Assembly: GCF_032271945.1 (NCBI RefSeq)
Contig: NZ_CP130319.1
Coordinates: 3,119,001-3,183,000, forward strand
Reading direction: 5' to 3'
DNA from: Paenibacillus sp. MBLB1832
GTDB lineage: Bacteria > Bacillota > Bacilli > Paenibacillales > NBRC-103111
DNA: 64,000 nucleotides
The notes under the pieces were generated by a model, which worked only from the letters and a program-made list of their open reading frames with translations, was not told the DNA's origin and did not search any database. The translations under genes and the position numbers were made by a program. Of this stretch, positions 10,207-19,187 are shown one piece after another (the stretch's first letter is position 1; the number at the start of each line of letters is the position of its first letter).

Positions 10207-10713
10207 TCAAAATGAATAAACCCAAGCGCAAGCCACACCTGGCAGAACAGCATACATAAAGGGAAATTTCATATTTTTCTGATGTTTGATTTCTAGCAAT
10301 GTTTCTAGTTTCTGCAGCGCCACAATGGCGAGAATCCAATTCGTTAATCGATGACTTGTTGCCCTTAACCGCTTACGAATGAATAAAAGAAAAAGCCCGA
10401 TAAGTCCTGCACACAGCACGGCATACATCAATGTTTGTAAAGCAAACGAAACACCCATCATGGCGCCAATTGCCGCAAACAACTTCACATCCCCTGCTCC
10501 CAGAGCTCCAATGATATGAAGCAAAAGTACGACGAAAAAACCTGCAAGCGCCCCCATACAGGCAAATAGAAATCCAGTCCATCCTTGCGTTACGGAGTGG
10601 AACATCAATCCAATAAGAGTTCCACACATAGTAAGTTTATTAGGCAGTTTAGCGTGGCGGATATCTATGACAAAGGCAATCAAAATATATGTGATAAAAG
10701 TAATTGGAATCAT
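10207..10713 (-). CDS. prepilin peptidase, A24 family (TadV/CpaA-like)
   Basis: The 168-aa membrane protein has several hydrophobic helices and the two aspartates of A24 peptidases: D in FVIDIRHAKLPNKLT (about residue 17) and the GAGDVK motif (about residue 73). The N-terminal methylase domain of PilD is absent, as usual in Tad-type enzymes. It would cleave the Flp1-like prepilin (14685) and TadE-like pseudopilins on the inner face of the membrane. It is separated by 1 base from the TadE-like gene and by 17 bases from the FHA gene, so it is part of the operon. Confidence 0.9.
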   Translation of the reverse strand: MIPITFITYILIAFVIDIRHAKLPNKLTMCGTLIGLMFHSVTQGWTGFLFACMGALAGFFVVLLLHIIGALGAGDVKLFAAIGAMMGVSFALQTLMYAVLCAGLIGLFLLFIRKRLRATSHRLTNWILAIVALQKLETLLEIKHQKNMKFPFMYAVLPGVACAWVYSF

Positions 10714-10714
10714 A

Positions 10715-11380
10715 TTAAGCTCCTACCCACGCGCGTTCATACGCTCTCTTTTTCACAACTATAACCAGGCTCATGAAGGGGATCGGCAGCTTATAAGTCA
10801 TTTGAGCTTCAACACCAAAGTACGCGACTCCCCCTTGTTCCATACTCGGAAGCGTCACATCCGTGACTTGAAAATGACGTTGATCAATCGCTGATCCATG
10901 ACAAAATGCAAAAACAATCGGCGTAAATGCCGCTAATAGCCGTGGCTTTACTTGAGTTTCATACAGATTATCTAATTCCTCTTGCGCTAACCCTTCCCCT
11001 AATTTCCGCTTCTCTTTCTCCCATTGCACCAGCGCTAAGACGGAATCTGGAATGTAAGCTTCATATTGTTCTGCAAAATCTTCCGCACTCGTCACGCGGC
11101 TCCTCACATCCTGAACGCGGTCAACAGCCCCATTCAACATCTTTGCTGCGCTGCTTTGATCATAGGTTGATTTCGCTTCTTGGACGAGTAGTCGAACGGG
11201 ATACAACTGTCCTGCAATTGATTTGGTCGCTTCGGAAACACCAGACTGCATCGCCATTTCGATGATGGCAAGCTGAATACACACAATGAGTCCTAGTACA
11301 AACGCAAGGAACAAAGGCAATAACAGAGCAGCCTCCAATACGATTCCACCTTCTTGTCCTTGGATTAGCTTACGAAACAT
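10715..11380 (-). CDS. TadE-like pseudopilin/membrane protein
   Basis: The 221-aa protein has a short basic N-terminus, then EGGIVLEAALLLPLFLAFVL, the TadE/G-type segment with Glu five residues after Gly, and one membrane helix. The rest is predicted outside the membrane and ends with a second hydrophobic segment (PIPFMSLVIVV). The ATG at 11380 is chosen because GAGGAG is 9 bases upstream and lies just after the preceding stop. An in-frame codon at 11443 would overlap the upstream gene by 47 bases. It is probably a minor pilin or assembly component of the Tad machine. Confidence 0.75.
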   Translation of the reverse strand: MFRKLIQGQEGGIVLEAALLLPLFLAFVLGLIVCIQLAIIEMAMQSGVSEATKSIAGQLYPVRLLVQEAKSTYDQSSAAKMLNGAVDRVQDVRSRVTSAEDFAEQYEAYIPDSVLALVQWEKEKRKLGEGLAQEELDNLYETQVKPRLLAAFTPIVFAFCHGSAIDQRHFQVTDVTLPSMEQGGVAYFGVEAQMTYKLPIPFMSLVIVVKKRAYERAWVGA

Positions 11381-11396
11381 ACCCTCCCACTCCTCT

Positions 11397-13676
11397 TCAA
11401 TATGAAACGATAGCTGTGCGATTGAATTGACAAGTTGATCCAACGACTTTACAGCCTAATAAACCGGACTCATCTAACAATTTCATCAATTTCGGAATAA
11501 ACCAAAGCTTAATTTCACTTGTCGCATTCGTTTGGACATAGGCGGTTTCTTGTTGAAGATCTTTGCCTGTTTCCAGCTCAATCAGTGCTTGCATTCTCGC
11601 CATTAATTTTTCGTTATTGCTATGAAGCAGTAGAAATAAACGCAAATAATCTTTATAAGTTAGCTTTAGTGCCGCAGCCGACAATTTGGAGGAAAGCTCA
11701 ACAGCTTCCCCTTTCACAAGTGCATTCATGTCCTGAAGGGCTGCAACGGCACCTTCCGCCGCGCAAGCCAAGAATACAAGAAGTGGAGAACCGATATTCA
11801 ACAGTTCTTTCCGAGGATCTAACAAAGCTTCTAAGGTGCGTACAGCTAAACGAAGTGCGTACATTTCAGCATAGGCGGATGACATATTCGCCACACACGA
11901 AGAGAATCCATATAACAAATATTCAACTTCTTGGTTGGCTAAAGGATGCGTGCTCGGATCGAAGCGTTCATGCGACAATTTCGGCTGCCCTGACGACTCT
12001 TTTTCCTGACCATACGTTCGATAGTTAAATTTACTTAGGGCAAATTCATTCACATACAGTTCATTTCGTAAGTTTTCTCCCGCTTGATTAATCGCAGATA
12101 ATATGTCCATCGCTTTCATACTAAACGGCTCGGCCTGATTAAGTTCGTAAGCAACATCACTCCCGATCGTTTCATCTTGCGCGTTCAATTGACGATATTT
12201 CTGATATAAGCCTTGCTCCTTGCGCGCATCAGCATCGACTCCTTGGAGTTTCTCATAGTTGACTGAATCCCCATTCGACATATTCGTTACACTGCATCCT
12301 CCTATGGCAGCTTTGGCTTGATCCAGTAAAGCTTGTATTTTATTTTTTTGTGCATGTTTATTGACTGAGTTGTCGCTGTTGGTTCCCATTCTAGTGTGCT
12401 CAAGAGGGCTCATCCATTGATAAAAGGAATTCAATTCGCCCCAATAGGCTTCATTCGCTTGATTTAGCTTGTTCGTCGTTTCGCTCGTAAACAAATAAAC
12501 ACCCTCGAGAGCTGAACGAAAGGCTCCGAATAATGCAGTTATGCCAGCCACTGACGTTTGATACTGATCAAAGTACGTATCTGCAATCAATGAAACGTGT
12601 GAAAAAACAGCGCGCGCTCCTTGGTCATCTCCCTTGACTGCAGCGGAAATGCCAGTTAATTTCGTTCGAATCTCGTCATTTTTTAGTTTGGCCTTGCGAA
12701 TTGCAGGCTCAATGGCTTGCTGAAGCTGGGAAACCACTGCCTCATTTGCCGACATTTCCAGCTTTGTGCTGACGAGGAGCGCAGAGTAGGTACTTATCGT
12801 TTTTAGGAGATTATCCAGGTCACTAAATTTTTGACTTAACGTGCTTAACTGTGACTCTAATACTTGTTTGGCATCAAGAAGAGACTGAACACGTTCTGCT
12901 GCCTCTTTACCCGTCTTTGATAGGGATGAGATCGAGGCGTCCACGTTTTGTATGGAGGTGTAGAGCGATTGCATGTCCTCTTGCACGCGAGTCATTTCGC
13001 CGCGCACATCATCCAGGGTATGAAGACCGATTTGAGCAGCTAAATTATCTAGTTCGGATAATCTGGTGTGATAGTAACTGTGATACGCGGTTAGTTTGGC
13101 ATGCAGGACTTCCACTTGCCGCCAAGCTTCATCCAGCGCATCCTCGCGTTGATCAATCAGTCTTTCGATCTCTTCCGCATCTTTAACAAATTGAGCACCT
13201 GATTGAAAGGGTTCGCGGACACCGCTTTTCTTAAACTTATCCACAATCTCTAGGGTATAGGTAATAGGGGCTTTTAATTTCATGTCTTGAAGAAGCTGAT
13301 TTTCAAATATGACATGGCTGGCGAGGGAGTATACGGGTGTAACACGCGAAGTGTCTTTAACCGATGCATTGTTAATAAAGTGAAATGCTTTTGAAGTAAT
13401 TCCACCAGATAAATTACTCTCGAAGACAGTATTAAACTGCTGTATGGCAGCCTCTTGCGTGAGACCCATGCCATATAAACCTCGCTTCTGCAACTCAAGA
13501 TCAAAAGAGGACATCACCGATCGCGCAGCTGCTTGTACAGCCGATTCAGTCTCTGCCTCCGCCACTTGAATGCGAGCAAAATCAATAAGTACCGCTTGAA
13601 ACAAAAAAATAGGCACAATGATAAGAATCAGATAGACGGAAACCGCACCGTTTTCGTTATACAGAAATCTCCGCAA
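11397..13676 (-). CDS. DUF5702-like Tad-locus surface protein, 759 aa
   Basis: This large protein has one N-terminal membrane segment preceded by NENGAVSVYLILIIVPIFLF, similar to TadG. A long alpha-helical and coiled-coil region follows (about 165-400, many heptad-like Leu/Glu/Gln runs), then a globular C-terminal part with a hydrophobic patch near 635-650. I place it with the DUF5702 proteins found in Firmicutes Tad loci. It lies 14 bases after the TadE-like gene at 13691 and is in the same operon. Its size and helical build suggest a structural or cell-wall-spanning part. No enzymatic motif is seen. Confidence 0.75.
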   Translation of the reverse strand: MRRFLYNENGAVSVYLILIIVPIFLFQAVLIDFARIQVAEAETESAVQAAARSVMSSFDLELQKRGLYGMGLTQEAAIQQFNTVFESNLSGGITSKAFHFINNASVKDTSRVTPVYSLASHVIFENQLLQDMKLKAPITYTLEIVDKFKKSGVREPFQSGAQFVKDAEEIERLIDQREDALDEAWRQVEVLHAKLTAYHSYYHTRLSELDNLAAQIGLHTLDDVRGEMTRVQEDMQSLYTSIQNVDASISSLSKTGKEAAERVQSLLDAKQVLESQLSTLSQKFSDLDNLLKTISTYSALLVSTKLEMSANEAVVSQLQQAIEPAIRKAKLKNDEIRTKLTGISAAVKGDDQGARAVFSHVSLIADTYFDQYQTSVAGITALFGAFRSALEGVYLFTSETTNKLNQANEAYWGELNSFYQWMSPLEHTRMGTNSDNSVNKHAQKNKIQALLDQAKAAIGGCSVTNMSNGDSVNYEKLQGVDADARKEQGLYQKYRQLNAQDETIGSDVAYELNQAEPFSMKAMDILSAINQAGENLRNELYVNEFALSKFNYRTYGQEKESSGQPKLSHERFDPSTHPLANQEVEYLLYGFSSCVANMSSAYAEMYALRLAVRTLEALLDPRKELLNIGSPLLVFLACAAEGAVAALQDMNALVKGEAVELSSKLSAAALKLTYKDYLRLFLLLHSNNEKLMARMQALIELETGKDLQQETAYVQTNATSEIKLWFIPKLMKLLDESGLLGCKVVGSTCQFNRTAIVSY

Positions 13677-13690
13677 AGGCTCTCCCCTCT

Positions 13691-14734
13691 CTAATTATGA
13701 ATAACGACGACAATGCCATTACGCTCAAGCTCCTGTCGAAAGGCATTTGTTGGCATCCCTTTCCCACTTGCATCCTTCTTAAAAAAGTGCCAGACAATTC
13801 CCTTCATACTTGGATCTTTCTTGAGGAGTTCAACGTCTTTCGGCATCTGTTCTAGTCGTAATTGAGCTTCCGTCATGCTATAAAAAGCTTGATGACCAAT
13901 GCCCCGCGCATCGAGAGCATCGATGGTTCGACTTTTTCCAGATGCAGTTGTACGAACCACTGCAGTGCCGCCAACGAGCGACCTCAGGTAAGACGCAGCC
14001 TCACGTTCGGATCGAATGATGACAGCAGGACCTGACATATCATTGTTCACAGGCTCGATAAGTGCCGCCTTCGCCTTCGCTGGCGAAATAACGCCAACTA
14101 AGGATAGCAGATAAGTACGAGTAAGATCTGTCGTCCGAATGAGTTCCACAGCATCCACCACATGTGAAACTCCCGCACCTTCGGCTCGGTCTTTTCCCAA
14201 CCATTTACGCACATAAGCAGGCATAAGAAACGACCTTTGAATACGCACTTTCACTTGATGATCTAAAAAATAATTCGAATACGAAGCCTCGCCAGTTACC
14301 CCTTGAGGAAGCAAATTGGAAGCTCGCGCTAGCTTACGATCAACAAGACTTGTCGCGCTGGAAAACGGTAAGGCTAGATTGCCTCCACCGCTTCCACGCA
14401 AGAGTCCGAATAGATCGGACAAATCATCCTGCGTTAGGCGCCAATACAAACCGTCATTTTCTTCGGGACGAAAACTTCCCGTCTCTAGCTCTTTATGGCT
14501 GTTATCCCATGTAAAAGCAAGCTTCTCCGCTGTCGTAGTGGCTAGCTGCTGCATGTAAACGTGCTGGTATGTATACACTCCGATAAACAACAATGCAACT
14601 GTACACAGCAAAATCATTGGAAACACCAGTGAAGCTTCTAACGTGAAGCTCCCTTGTTCATTCCGTACAAATCGAAGTGTTCGCTTATGGCGCACAGCTA
14701 GTTGTCGGACTCGGCGCACAAGGAGTAACACCAC
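13691..14734 (-). CDS. TadE/TadG-like protein, start inside the pilin gene
   Basis: The protein, about 347 aa, has a basic N-terminus, the processing-like segment RNEQGSFTLEASLVFPMILL, one membrane helix and an external domain of about 270 residues ending in IVVVIHN. The open frame reaches past the pilin stop. I choose GTG at 14734 because AAGGAT lies about 5 bases before it; GTG at 14695 and an ATG at 14761 are alternatives. All of them overlap the Flp1-like pilin gene, by about 50 bases with my choice, so coupling to pilin translation is likely. It is a pseudopilin-like or assembly protein. Confidence 0.7.
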   Translation of the reverse strand: MVLLLVRRVRQLAVRHKRTLRFVRNEQGSFTLEASLVFPMILLCTVALLFIGVYTYQHVYMQQLATTTAEKLAFTWDNSHKELETGSFRPEENDGLYWRLTQDDLSDLFGLLRGSGGGNLALPFSSATSLVDRKLARASNLLPQGVTGEASYSNYFLDHQVKVRIQRSFLMPAYVRKWLGKDRAEGAGVSHVVDAVELIRTTDLTRTYLLSLVGVISPAKAKAALIEPVNNDMSGPAVIIRSEREAASYLRSLVGGTAVVRTTASGKSRTIDALDARGIGHQAFYSMTEAQLRLEQMPKDVELLKKDPSMKGIVWHFFKKDASGKGMPTNAFRQELERNGIVVVIHN

Positions 14735-14912
14735 TGTTATCCTTAAGATCGGAGTTAGCATCTCCAATTAGCTTTTGAAACCATGAGACAATCCACTTTC
14801 TGAATATAATCGCAATTGCCACAAGAACAGCCACAATTAGCAAAATTTCCAACGTTCCGAGCCCCTCTTCCTCCTGCCAAACACGCTTAAAAAAATCCGT
14901 AATACGTATCAT
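14685..14912 (-). CDS. Flp1-like type IVb prepilin, 75 aa
   Basis: This is the probable major pilin. It has a short leader, then EEEGLGTLEILLIVAVLVAI, with Glu at +5 after the likely cleavage Gly and one hydrophobic helix, the Flp pattern. The remainder is short and ends in a Pro/Thr tail carrying two CAP tripeptides with the only two cysteines. The ATG at 14912 has AAGGGA 8 bases upstream and is preferred to the GTG at 14918. It lies between tadC and the TadE-like gene. The tail cysteines could form a disulfide or link subunits, which is inference only. Confidence 0.85.
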   Translation of the reverse strand: MIRITDFFKRVWQEEEGLGTLEILLIVAVLVAIAIIFRKWIVSWFQKLIGDANSDLKDNSGVTPCAPSPTTSCAP

Positions 14913-14927
14913 ATTCACATTCCCTTC

Positions 14928-15716
14928 TTATTGTTTCATCATTAGTAAAGCAGGTGCAGCAACAATGACCATCACCACAACGAAAATCAACACCATTGGA
15001 AATACAAGCTTGGAAGATGCTTCTTCCCCAAGGGTACGGGAAACACTTTTCCGTCTTTGCCAAAGCTCTAGTGAAAGCGATTGAAGCGCAATGACGAAGT
15101 CATGCCCTCCTCTTTTGTAATTCAGCCCCAACGTTGACGTAAATAAAGAGACTTCATGCAGCGCACAGCGCTTATTGAAATCCTCCAAAACTTTCGTAAA
15201 GGATGTATTCATTTCAAGCTCATGAACAGCAAGTATCAGTTCTTTGTATAACGGCGACTCAGCTAGCTGGGGTTTGGCTTGCACACACCGTATCCATGCT
15301 CGATTAACGGTTTCCCCTGCATTGACCAGCAGCACGATCGTGCTTAGAAATTCTGGTAAATCCAGGATCATCCTCGTATGTTTTTTGCGAATTTGCACAT
15401 CTAGATCACGCACCATAAGTAAGGGCATTCCAATGGCAAGCAGCACGCCAAAAACAATAACTGTGCCGTCCCCACCAGCTACTAGTGCCAATATTGCCAT
15501 ACCAAACAGACTTATCACACTCGCAGATAAGAGCTCAGCCATAAACCACTTGCTGCCATGTGAGATTTGGTTTCTGCCGTATAGGACGGTAATTTTGTGA
15601 TGGATACTCGAAGTGAAATTCGGAAATTTCTCCATCAATCTCAGTTTATCAATGAGATAACAACTGTAAGGGGCTAATCGTTTTAACCGAAACGGATTTT
15701 TCTGATCCTGGGCCAT
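14928..15716 (-). CDS. tadC: TadC-like type II secretion F-domain protein
   Basis: The 262-aa inner-membrane platform protein has a T2SSF domain: two N-terminal helices (about 60-100), a cytoplasmic helical bundle with DLPEFLSTIVLLVNAG and KRGGHDFV, and a C-terminal helix (VFPMVLIFVVVMVIVAAPAL). It would pair with TadB and couple the TadA ATPase to pilin extrusion. It follows tadB by 1 base and precedes the pilin gene by 15 bases. The closing helix with Pro is typical of the family. Confidence 0.9.
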   Translation of the reverse strand: MAQDQKNPFRLKRLAPYSCYLIDKLRLMEKFPNFTSSIHHKITVLYGRNQISHGSKWFMAELLSASVISLFGMAILALVAGGDGTVIVFGVLLAIGMPLLMVRDLDVQIRKKHTRMILDLPEFLSTIVLLVNAGETVNRAWIRCVQAKPQLAESPLYKELILAVHELEMNTSFTKVLEDFNKRCALHEVSLFTSTLGLNYKRGGHDFVIALQSLSLELWQRRKSVSRTLGEEASSKLVFPMVLIFVVVMVIVAAPALLMMKQ

Positions 15717-15717
15717 A

Positions 15718-16590
15718 CTACACCTTAATATTCATAATTTTTTGAGTGATCACGTAACAAACACATAACAGAAGCAAGCAAATGGTCATAATGACAATCC
15801 CGCTCCCCCTATAAAGTGGTTCCATATAATCCGGCGAGGAAAAGGCCAAAACAGCAACAATCACGACTGGTGCAACAACTAGAACGCGAGATTCAAACCG
15901 CTTTTGAGCTACCATAACCGCGATCTCTTGCTTAATTTCCAGCTTCTCAGCAATAACCGTAGCCGTCCGCTTCATGACCTCCACGAGATTGCCTCCCGTT
16001 CGTTTACAGGTTAGAAACACATCCGTAAAGCTTTGAATATCTTCTAGGTGACTTCGATCTGCAAAATGTTTAAGCGCCGCCTCGATGGGCTCGCCATTTT
16101 CTAACTTTCGGCAGATCATGCCGAACTCCACAACGATCAGACAGGCCGGATCGGGGTATAACAGTTTTAAGTCTTCCCAGGACTCACGGAACGCTGACTC
16201 AATTGATTTACCGACTGTCATGGCGGAAGACAGACAGCTTAATGCTTGTTTGAACTGTACATAAAGCAATTGTTTGCGTTTATGAATTACTTGCATTCGC
16301 CTTACCTTCGGAAAGAACAATCCCGATGCTGCTAACAGGGAAGCAAGTATGACGTTTTGGTAAAAAATGAATCCGATCATGAACGCTGGCAGGGCAAGCA
16401 TTAGAATGGCGGTACCTTTTTCCTTGGAGGTTAATTCGTACTGGTTATAATCGATGGGGCTATTCGGGGACTGCGGGAAAGTTGCTTGAGGTTTAAATGC
16501 CCTTGCTGGGCTGCGCTTTCTCTTATCAACATATATCATGACGAGCCAACTCCCACCGCCTACCACAAGGACCCATAACCAAACCATCAT
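15718..16590 (-). CDS. tadB: TadB-like type II secretion F-domain protein
   Basis: The 290-aa membrane protein has an N-terminal helix (MMVWLWVLVVGGGSWLVMI), then two helices near 65-110, a T2SSF helical domain (FKQALSCLSSAMTVGKSIESA; TCKRTGGNLVEVMK) and two C-terminal helices. The ATG at 16590 overlaps the TGA of tadA, showing coupling. An in-frame codon at 16626 is inside tadA and is rejected. It is the second platform subunit, acting with TadC. Confidence 0.9.
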   Translation of the reverse strand: MMVWLWVLVVGGGSWLVMIYVDKRKRSPARAFKPQATFPQSPNSPIDYNQYELTSKEKGTAILMLALPAFMIGFIFYQNVILASLLAASGLFFPKVRRMQVIHKRKQLLYVQFKQALSCLSSAMTVGKSIESAFRESWEDLKLLYPDPACLIVVEFGMICRKLENGEPIEAALKHFADRSHLEDIQSFTDVFLTCKRTGGNLVEVMKRTATVIAEKLEIKQEIAVMVAQKRFESRVLVVAPVVIVAVLAFSSPDYMEPLYRGSGIVIMTICLLLLCVCYVITQKIMNIKV

Positions 16591-17849
16591 GCGGTCACAC
16601 TGCCTTCTACTTGTTGATTTAGCCAAGCGGGCAACTGCTTGCCTGCCATTCTAATTTTGTGGAGATTAATAAGTGGCTGGCCTGTGTACCGAAGTTCTCC
16701 CTCTACTCGGCTATCCAATGTGTCACCTGTTTCTTCAAAAAGAAATAATGGAATCAGCTCAACCTCGCCATCCTTCAATCCTGCAACCTGATGGATCTCA
16801 GTAACTTTCCTCGTTCGATCCCTCAGCCTTGAAATATGGATGACAATATCCAGCGCAGATACAATTTGTTTCCGTATGACTTCAATTGGCAGCGGAGCTG
16901 CGCTCAGTACCATCGTCTCCAGCCTGCTGAGCATATCCTTCGAGGTGTTTGCGTGCCCAGTACTTAAAGAGCCGTCATGTCCAGTATTCATCGCAGCAAG
17001 CATATCTAAAGCTTCTGCGCCCCTCACCTCCCCTACAATAATTCGATTGGGCCGCATTCTAAGCGAAGAGCGAATTAATTCCCGAATCGTAATCGCGCCC
17101 TTCCCTTCGGTATTGGCATTTCTTGTCTCCAATCGGACGAGGTTTGGTACATTCTGGATCTGAAGCTCCGCCGAGTCTTCAATCGTGATAATGCGTTCAT
17201 GCGCTGGAATCCAAGCACTAAGTGCATTCAAGAACGTTGTTTTGCCAGACCCTGTTCCACCGCCAACGAATACATTAAACCCAGCCTCCACCATCATTCT
17301 CAGTATTTCTGCAGCATCCGCTGTGATACTTCCCATCTCGATTAAATCGCTCATCATCATTGGTTTCGCTGGGAATTTACGAATGGTTAATGTCGGCCCA
17401 CTTAATGAGGCTGGCGGCAAAACAATATTGACCCGGGAACCGTCCTGTAATCGGGCATCTACGATCGGGGATGCTTGATTCACGATGCGATTCACTTTGG
17501 AAACGATCATTTGAATCAAATCCTCCAACTTCTCAGCACTTTCCAGTTCGAAGGGATATCTTTCCACAGCTCCTCTGCGTTCATAAAAAATACAAGTATG
17601 ACCATTCACCATTATTTCCGAAACAGTTGGATCATCGATCAGTGGCTGCAGAATATCTAATCCTCTAAAACTGTCAAATAAGCGTTTGATACCCGTTTGC
17701 ATCTCACTCGATGTCCATCCGCACTCTCTGGCGGCACGAAAAATCGTCTCCTCAATATGACCCAACAGTTGAGAATCACTAAGCTCATGGGAAAGATCTA
17801 AGCTTTCTTTTATCTCTCGTTTCAAGTCATGAAACAGCTGTTGATCCAA
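16587..17849 (-). CDS. tadA: TadA/CpaF-type secretion ATPase
   Basis: The 420-aa hexameric ATPase powers Flp pilus assembly. Visible motifs are Walker A GGGTGSGKTTFL (about 215), the Asp box (TIEDSAELQI), Walker B IIVGEVRGAEALDML and the His box with MNTGHDGSLSTGHANT. The start is an unusual TTG at 17849, chosen because GGAGGG lies 6 bases before it, and because an ATG at 17906 would overlap tadZ by 80 bases. It still overlaps the tadZ 3' end by 23 bases. All catalytic motifs are intact, so the system looks functional. Confidence 0.93.
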   Translation of the reverse strand: MDQQLFHDLKREIKESLDLSHELSDSQLLGHIEETIFRAARECGWTSSEMQTGIKRLFDSFRGLDILQPLIDDPTVSEIMVNGHTCIFYERRGAVERYPFELESAEKLEDLIQMIVSKVNRIVNQASPIVDARLQDGSRVNIVLPPASLSGPTLTIRKFPAKPMMMSDLIEMGSITADAAEILRMMVEAGFNVFVGGGTGSGKTTFLNALSAWIPAHERIITIEDSAELQIQNVPNLVRLETRNANTEGKGAITIRELIRSSLRMRPNRIIVGEVRGAEALDMLAAMNTGHDGSLSTGHANTSKDMLSRLETMVLSAAPLPIEVIRKQIVSALDIVIHISRLRDRTRKVTEIHQVAGLKDGEVELIPLFLFEETGDTLDSRVEGELRYTGQPLINLHKIRMAGKQLPAWLNQQVEGSVTA

Positions 17850-18981
17850 CTTCCCCCCTCCCTCCTTCCACAAAGGAAAAGATCGATTCTTGCTGCGAAA
17901 TGGCATGCAGCATGCCTGCTACTTGCTCAGCAAACAAGTCGGATTGCCAAATTTGCTCCGGAGCATGGATGGTCTTCCACTCGGGCATATATGGGAGTTG
18001 ATACGTTGGCTTTTTCCCTAGAAAATCAAAATCATTAATGGTCTTCCCTCGCCACTGCGTCATCACGAAATGAATGTGCGGATAATCGCTCATTTGCTTC
18101 AACATGGATCTTGTTTTGACAGCATCCTGCCAATCATCGTGGAGAAGCCAAACAATCGTGTCGCTCATCTCTAGACTTTTTAGGATTCTCGGGTGGACCG
18201 ACGATTCTAAATCTAGGATGATCGTATCGTACGCGGCCAAGTCGATGATCGCATGAAGCAGTTCTCGAATATGTTCGCCATTCATTTCTTGCATTTCTCG
18301 CATCTGCTCATGGGGAGTTAGGAAATCGAAACGCAATCGGGCATCGTGCGATTTGAGCTGCCCCAGCTTTGCACCGACAAGCGCTGGTGAAGTTTTCACA
18401 TAGTAAAGGAGCTGAGACATGTGCCCCGTTTCTCCTTGCAGCCATTGCGATGCTGCACTTACATTTTCCAAGCTTAAATAGAAAACGCGCTCCCCGCGAA
18501 ATGCTAATTGCTTCGCCATATGTATGGCTGTAATCGACTTCCCGATATGACCACTAGCGCTGAAAACAGAAATCACCTGTGTTTTGCGATCCATTGCTGG
18601 ACGTCGTTCAAACTGGCTCCCTTTCATGTAAAGGGTTATCAGACGAGAGACCAAAGATTGCAGTGGTTGAAAACGAAACAAGAACGGATGCCCAGCATCT
18701 GTTGTGTTCGAATTTGCTATGTTCTGACTTAGAAACATACATGATAACGATGTTCGATGATGTTGAAAAAGCGGATAGTAAGACTCCGATAGCAGCAATA
18801 TACCTTGGATATTCGAATCTTCACTGAGTTGAAGCAGCAACTCAGGCTTGGAGAACAATTTTACATACAGTTGCTCAGCAAACGCTGTTGAGCGAATGAA
18901 ATCTGTTAAACGCAAGATGTAATCACGATCATCATCTAGGATGTATACGTGAATTTTGCTCTTATTCATATTCATGTTCAT
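17827..18981 (-). CDS. tadZ: TadZ/CpaE-like localisation ATPase
   Basis: The 384-aa protein starts with a receiver-like domain (HVYILDDDRDYILRLTDFIR, 1-115) and continues with a MinD/ParA-like domain. The deviant Walker A reads SASGHIGKSITA (about 135) and lacks the first Lys of KGGxGKT. The Walker B-like strand is YDTIILDLESS. In Tad systems this protein places the machine at a pole or site. The ATG at 18981 follows AGGAGGG by 6 bases. It is the first large gene of the operon, after the 34-aa ORF. ATP hydrolysis may be weak given the altered P-loop. Confidence 0.85.
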   Translation of the reverse strand: MNMNMNKSKIHVYILDDDRDYILRLTDFIRSTAFAEQLYVKLFSKPELLLQLSEDSNIQGILLLSESYYPLFQHHRTSLSCMFLSQNIANSNTTDAGHPFLFRFQPLQSLVSRLITLYMKGSQFERRPAMDRKTQVISVFSASGHIGKSITAIHMAKQLAFRGERVFYLSLENVSAASQWLQGETGHMSQLLYYVKTSPALVGAKLGQLKSHDARLRFDFLTPHEQMREMQEMNGEHIRELLHAIIDLAAYDTIILDLESSVHPRILKSLEMSDTIVWLLHDDWQDAVKTRSMLKQMSDYPHIHFVMTQWRGKTINDFDFLGKKPTYQLPYMPEWKTIHAPEQIWQSDLFAEQVAGMLHAISQQESIFSFVEGGRGEVGSTAVS

Positions 18982-19001
18982 GTAGTACCCTCCTAACAAC
19001 G

Positions 19002-19106
19002 CTAGCCCACTAACTTGGCATAAAGCCCTGAACCAATCAATACTGCCCCCATCATGGCCATGACAATCGCCAAACGATTAATCGTTTCGGTTCTCAAAAC
19101 GCTCAC
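19002..19106 (-). CDS. 34-aa membrane peptide at head of Tad operon
   Basis: A GTG-started ORF of 34 codons is preceded by GGAGGAGGGG, one of the strongest ribosome binding sites in the window. It encodes a short polar N-terminus and one hydrophobic helix (LAIVMAMMGAVLIGSGLYA). The open frame continues upstream to 19229, but that part contains the promoter and the terminator-like hairpin, so translation very probably begins at 19106. It lies 20 bases before tadZ. I do not recognise a family. A small accessory or leader peptide of the pilus locus is a reasonable guess. Confidence 0.65.
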   Translation of the reverse strand: MSVLRTETINRLAIVMAMMGAVLIGSGLYAKLVG

Positions 19107-19137
19107 GCTATCCCCTCCTCCGACTATTAGTAGAACA

Positions 19138-19187
19138 ATAAAAAAAGCACTCGCCGACGATAGAGTTTCCTCTACAGTCAGCGGTGC
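19138..19187 (-). terminator. intrinsic terminator/attenuator in the Tad operon leader
   Basis: On the minus strand a stem of about 17 pairs forms: GCAC/GTGC, a bulged A, CGCT/GGCG, GAC/GTC, then TAGAG/CTCTA closed by a GAAA tetraloop. Seven T follow. It lies between a good promoter (19218-19245) and the first Tad-operon ORF (19106). The 5' arm can instead pair as GCGG/CCGC (GCGGAAGCACCGC), a possible anti-terminator. It could also simply end the upstream thioesterase transcript. Confidence 0.85.
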
